Assembly: GCA_964617665.1 (NCBI GenBank)
Contig: CAZUAH010000587.1
Location: forward strand, 1-8,564
Source: JADHUC01 sp964617665
Lineage (GTDB): Bacteria; Planctomycetota; Planctomycetia; Pirellulales; Pirellulaceae
DNA: 8,564 nt
Direction: 5' to 3'
Shown here: in pieces, positions 1-6,000 of the stretch
Numbering within the stretch: the first letter of the stretch is position 1
Layout of the letters: every line of letters begins with the position of its first letter
The notes under the pieces: model-generated
Seen by the model: only the letters and a program-made list of their open reading frames with translations
Databases searched by the model: none
What the model was told of the DNA's origin: nothing
Program-made: the position numbers and the translations under genes

Positions 1-50
1 AATTACACGATTCGGCCAAGACAATCGGGAAATAGTTGATCCTCACTTTC
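1..50 (+). repeat. Left arm of a perfect 50-base terminal inverted repeat
   Basis: Bases 1-50 equal the reverse complement of 8513-8562 at every position, checked base by base; identity stops at base 51. This copy contains the last 15 codons of the giant gene (ending in LGRIV) plus the stop and is in frame with the rest of it, so it is probably the original copy. Confidence 0.95.
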
Positions 51-3000
51 ATAGCCTGTGCGGACGTACGTGATGCTGCCAGATTGGGTGAAGGTGTCGC
101 CAAAGATGTGTTGGCCGACCAGCAACGAACTGAAATGCCGCCCGCCGTTGATGCCAGCCGTGTCCGCGAGATCGAAGCCGACTCGCAGCACGCCGATGTC
201 TCGACCGGATTTGACCTCACCAGCAAAGTCGTACTCGGCGTCCACCGTTCCCACGTCGCGTCCAGCGCCGATGCGCGTGATTTCCGGCATCTGACCCAAT
301 TCGGCCCGCACGCGAAAAATGTCCTGGCCGGCGGTTATGGCGCCCTGGATGTCTTCGCGTGCGTGAACGATCTTGACGTCCACGCCGGCGTGGATATTGC
401 CCGTGATCTCACCACCAGCGATGATCCCACCGGGCAACTGGTCGGAGTAGAAATCGACCTCGTCGCGAGTGCCGTAGTAAACCGAGTAGTAGTTGAGGCC
501 GCCCTCGACGAGCATGTCGTGCCAGTCCATGTCCCCGATACTGCCGGCTTTGGCGGTGATGTCGCCCACCACATGGTAGTCCGCATGCACGTGGCCGATG
601 GCCTGTTCGGCCGTGACGTCGGACACATCCGCGTTGCCGTAGACGCCTCCCACGTTCATTCCGGCGTAAACGGGGCCAATGTCTTCCATGGCGAACACCA
701 ACGCCGTGTCTCCGCCGGAATAGGTCGAGGCGATCGAGCCCATGGCCTGGATGTAGTAAATCTCGTCGGTCGCCACCACGCGGCCAACGTGGGCAAGTCC
801 ACAATGGTAGGTGTCATCGTAACCCTCGTACAACCACGTCGCGATGTGAACGTTCTCCGCGCGTACATCCCCAACGCCCAGGTCGGCGTCGATTTCGGCC
901 GTTCCTTGGATGTCAATGGACGCTACAAGGCTGCCTTCGAGGCCCAAATACACGGAATCGGCGGGGCCGATCCAGCGAGCGTCGCCCGAGGAAGTAAGCC
1001 GGTAGTCGTTTTGCCCGGGCGAACGGAAATGGACCTCGCCGCCTGCGAAACGCAGATAGACTTCACTGGAGGCAGAAACGAATGCGCTGCTGAGCGGCTG
1101 CCCGTCCAGGTGTATATCGTTACACGCGATCACGGCGCCCCAACTTGCACATTCGCCAACGCCCAACTCGAAAGGCTGGACTGTGATTTCGGCAGTGTTC
1201 GTGTTCCCCACGCCATCTGACACGGTGTACTGGAACGTCTCGCCTTCCAGCGAGTAGAAGGCTTCGACTTGATGCTCGTCGTGGGGAACATAGCGGGCCG
1301 TGCCGTCCGCATTGATGGTGAGCGTGCCGAAGCTGCCGGCCGCGGGCGAAACGTCAATCGCTTCCAGACTGACATAAGGGTCGGGCGAGTCGTTGCCGAG
1401 CACGTTCAGTTCGCCACCGTTTGCACTTCGCAGCACATCGTCGCCCCCCCACCAGTAGCCTTGGTCGTCTGCGGCAACGACTGGCGGGTCCGCGGGCGGC
1501 GGCGTGGTTTCGTCCACCTGGATGGTCACCTGGGCGGTGGTCGAGGCGGCGCCGTCGGAGACGGTATAGGAAAACGAGTCCGTTCCAGTCCAGTCGGGCG
1601 AAGCCGGCGTGTAGATGTAGCTGTTCGGCGGCGCGAGCGGGTCCGGATTGAGGGCGACCGTGCCGGCGCCTGCCGAACCCAAGGTGAATGTGAGATTTTC
1701 GCCATCGGCTTCGTCGGCGGTTGCTGTATAGTCCAGCGATCCGAACCCCGCCAACCGTTCGATGGTTTCGTCGTGGGCTTTGGGGATTTGGTTGTACAGC
1801 ACCAACTGCGTTTCCGCCGTGTCACTGTCCGCGCCGTCGGTGACGACGTAATTGAAATCGTAGCCGCCGACGAACGTGCTTCCGGCGGCCGGAGTATAGA
1901 GGAAATCGCCGTCTTCCTGGACGGTCATGGTCCCGTCGGCCAGGGCGATCACGATCAGACCACTGGGGTCCGGGGCCACGCCTTCGAACGTTTCAATGCG
2001 CAGCGTGTCGCCGTCCCCGTCAAAGACGCTGTCCAGCAAGTTGCCGGAAATGGACGCCGTGTAATGCGCCACGTATGCCTCGTCGTCGAAAGCCACCGGG
2101 GCCTGGTTCGTGGACACAATCTCCACCCACGCCGAATCGATATCCTTGCCGTCGTCCAGCGTGTACTTGAAGCGGTCCTTGCCGCTGAAATCGTCGTGGG
2201 GCGTGTAAGTGAAATCGCCGCTGGGGAAGATCTCGACCTGCCCGTGATCGAGTGTGAAAGTTGTTCCACCGGGAGCAATGGGCTGTTCAGCGCCGGTCGA
2301 GTCGGTTATCGAGGCGATGAATAGCGGTTCCGCGTCGACTTCCACATCGTTGGCCAGGACATTTCCCGTCACGTTCGCAAAGCCGTGCAGTTGGCGGAAG
2401 GGGCCGTCCGACAGGGCTTCGGGCGGGTGATTGTGGTACACCAGGTTCACAACCGCGGTATCCGAATCGTCGCCGGCGGTCACGTTGTATTCGAACCGCT
2501 CGATTTCCGCGAAGTGGTCGTTGGGCGTGTACGTGAACTGGCCGTCCGGCTGTATGTCCACTTGCCCGCGATCCAATTGGACGACCGCCGCTGAGCCATT
2601 CAGCGGAACAGCGATTCCGTTTGCATCGACCACGGATTCGACGACGGGCGCGGCCGTGCCGTCCAGATACAAGTGGTTGTCGAGCACATTGGCCGAGAAG
2701 GCTTCGCCGTGCAGAACCCAATAGACGCCGTCGGGCTTCTTGGTCCCGGTGGTCGGCATATCCAGTTTGTCCTCTTCCAAATAGATGTGCTCGGGTACGT
2801 AGGTGTCGAAGTCGGTAGCATAGGGATTGGGGAACGAGTATTGGAGGAGTACTTCCCGCGGGTCTTCGACCACGCTGATTGTAACGGACGTGATCTCATC
2901 CGCATCGCCATCGCCATCCCCGCTTGCGTCGTTGTACAACAGCCCGTCCGCCAGACGGAATTCGGCCTTAATCTCGCCTCGTGGCGTGTATCCGGGCGAG

Positions 3001-6000
3001 GCACCGGTTGACGAGGCTACGACGCAGTCCGGGCACTCCCCGTTCTCTGGCGGCGGGTCCGCCGGCGGGTATTGAAAGCCGCCGTCTGCCTCCATGGGCA
3101 ACAGCCCCGTGGACACCACGGTCAGGCCGCCGGTCTCCAAGTCCCACAATCCGTCGTCCAACATCGAGTCGACGAACAGCGTATCGCCTTCGTACAACTG
3201 GTACGACCTGCCGATCGTCCAAGGCGCGGTATTCACCACGTCGATGTGAGCCGTCGCCGTGGCCGACGCGACCTCGTCCTCGATCGTGTAAGTGAACGTC
3301 GCGGCGCCCGTGTACGCTCCTGGACTGTAATAGTAAAATCCCAATTCGTACGCAAGCGAACCATTGCTGGGGCTGGACATATCGACAAGCGACAGCGTAT
3401 CGCCGTCCATGTCAAAGTCGTTTCTCAGCAAGTCGTTCAGCGTGAATTGCAGTACATCGCCCGAGCGCACGGTGAAGTAGTCGTCGTGGGCGCGCGGCGC
3501 CGAGTTCCCAACAGCGACTGTCACGGTTGCCGGGTCGCTGTCGTCGATGCCGTCATTGGCCACGTAATCGAACGTGACCTCGCCCACAAAGTCCACCGCT
3601 ACGGTGACGGTGCCTGCGCCGCCGGCGTTCAGCGTGACGTCCGAGCCGGACGAATCCAACGAGACGGTCACCGGATCCTCGTCCGGATCAAGTACGTAAC
3701 CGTCTACCATCAGGTTGAACGAGAGCGTCTTGTTCGATCCGCTGACTTGCCCTTCCGTATGGTGGAAGAAGAAGTGCTGGTCGTAAACACGCGGCGGTTC
3801 GTTGGTCACGTGGATCGTCACGGTTGCCGGATCGCTCGCTTCGGCGCCGTCGTGGACCTGATACGCGAAAGTCTCCGTCCCCTTCGAGTTGCCGCTGGAC
3901 GCGTAGGACCACTGGCCGTCAGAACCAAGGGTCAGGCTGCCATGGGACAAGGTGACCGTTTGGCCCACCACGGCCAGATCGTCGCCGTTGGCGTCCCAGG
4001 CGTGGTCCAGGAGCCCCGGCGCGGCAAACCCAATTGACTCGCCTGCGTGGATGGAATAACTCAGTTCGATTCCTGTTGGTTTCGTGTTCGTCACGTGGAT
4101 GGTGACGGTGGACGGTTCGCTGGCGGCGATTCCGTCGCTGGTCGTGTACTTGAACGTGTCGTCCCCTACATAGCCCGTGTTGGGCGTGTAGGTGAACTGG
4201 CCGTCGGTCCCGATCGTCAACGTTCCATGACCCACTTGGTCGGTCACCGTGTAGGTAACTTCGTCCCCGTCCGGATCCCAGGTTTCCAGCCAACGGGTCA
4301 GCGTATCGCCATGGTGGACCGAATGAGTCGCACCAACGGAAACTGGCGTTTCGTTCAGCACGTAGATGGTGACTGTGGACGGCGAACTGGATTGGGCGCC
4401 GTCGTTCACCGTGAATGTGAAGCTGTCCGTTCCGGCATAATCCTCGTTGGGCGTGTAGGTGAAGGTCCCGTCCTCCGCCAGCGCAAGCGTACCATTGCCG
4501 GGCTGAGTGGCAACGGCCGCCGTCAACACGTCTCCGTCGGTGTCCGTCGCACCGGACAGTACCCCCACGCCGCCGGAATCGAACGTGGTGTCGTGCTGCA
4601 TGTGATAGGTCAGGTCGACGCCCGACGGCACGTTGTTGGTGACGTCGATGGTCACCGTCGCCAGATTGCTGTCGATCACGCCATCGTTCACGGTGTAGGT
4701 GAACCCATCGCTTCCGACGAATCCCTCGTTGGGCGTGTATGTGAAAGCGCCGTCCGTGCCCATTTCAAGCGTTCCGCTCGATACGCCCGAGACGACGGTG
4801 TACGTCAAGTCGTCCCAGTCTGCGTCGGCAACGAACTCCGTCAGACCTAGCCCGGGCGGATAAAGTGTCTGATCGTGGTGGACCTGAAAAGCCGCACTGG
4901 CAGTGGTCGGGGCGGAATTGACGATGTCGATCGTGACCGTCACGACTGCGGTCTCTTGCGCCCCGTCGCCCGCCTTGTAGGTAAACGTGTCGGTTCCCAC
5001 GAACGCTGCATTCGTGGGCGTATACACAAAAGAACCGTCATCGTACAACGTCAGCGATCCCTGCGTCGCATTGTCCACGAGCACCGCGTCCAGCCAGTCG
5101 CCGTTGGGATGGCGGTCGTTGGCAAGGACCCCGCGCGAATGGCCGATACTGAGCGTCTGGCCGTGCGAGGCCCGGTAGTGGTCGATCACGGCATGCAGCG
5201 AATCGTCCGGCCCGGAACCGATCACTTGGACGTAGGCCGTTGCGTGCGATTGGTTGATCCCGTCCGACACCATGTATGTGAAACTGTCCAAACCGGAGAA
5301 GCCTACGTCTGGTTCGTAGGTGAAGGAACCATCGGTCTGGAGCGACAGGGTTCCGTTTGCGACATCGCTGACTAAGGTGGCCGAGAGTGCCTCGCCATCC
5401 ACATCCACGTCGTTTTGCAGTACTCCGGGCGCTTCCACAATCAAAGTCTCGCCGGCGATCACTGGGAACATGTCGTTCGTGGTCGCCGTTGCCGTGTTCG
5501 CCACTTCGATCCGTACCGTCGCCGTGTCGCTCTGCAGGAAGCCGTCGGTCACGCGATAGGAGAAACTGTCGATCCCCGCGAAACTCGCATTCGGGACGTA
5601 CGTGTAAGCCCCATCCGTTTCGATCGTCAGTGTGCCGTGCGAGACGCCGCTGACCAACACAACCGAAAGCGTCTGGTCGTCCGGATCGCTAGCCCACGCC
5701 AACAGACCTGAGTCAGCATCTACGGTCAGAGTCGTATCGTGTACGATGCGGTGGGACCGGTCGTGCGCTTTTGGCTTGTCATTGTCCACATGAAGGAAGA
5801 CCACTGCCGGCTGAGAAGAGTCGATCCCGTCGTGCAACTGGTAATGGAATGTGTCGAAGCCGACGAAGCCGACATCCGGCGTGTACGTGAATGCGCCGTC
5901 TGCTTCAAACACCAGCGTACCGTGGCTGGCGTCCTTCACCAGGCTGGGTGTGAGATCGTCTCCGTCGAAATCGTAGTCGTTACGCAGTAGTTCCTCGCCG

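Noticed and set aside
36..1220. A 394-codon open frame on the plus strand, opposite the 3' end of the giant gene
   Set aside because: Its translation shows no recognisable domain. It lies wholly antisense to a region with clear repeat-type protein coding. Long antisense frames are common opposite GC-rich genes poor in codons that give stops on the other strand.
1269..2324. A 351-codon plus-strand open frame, and similar ones at 3072-4037, 4047-4850 and 6420-7133
   Set aside because: Arg/Val/Gly-rich translations mirror the repeat coding on the other strand, including recurring V-x-V-x-R phrases that track the repeat period. There is no family signature and no convincing start context.
2740..2770. 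MPTTG followed by TKK (residues 1908-1915), resembling an LPXTG sortase signal
   Set aside because: It lies more than 900 residues from the C-terminus, has no hydrophobic segment or proper charged tail after it, and the first residue is Met, not Leu.
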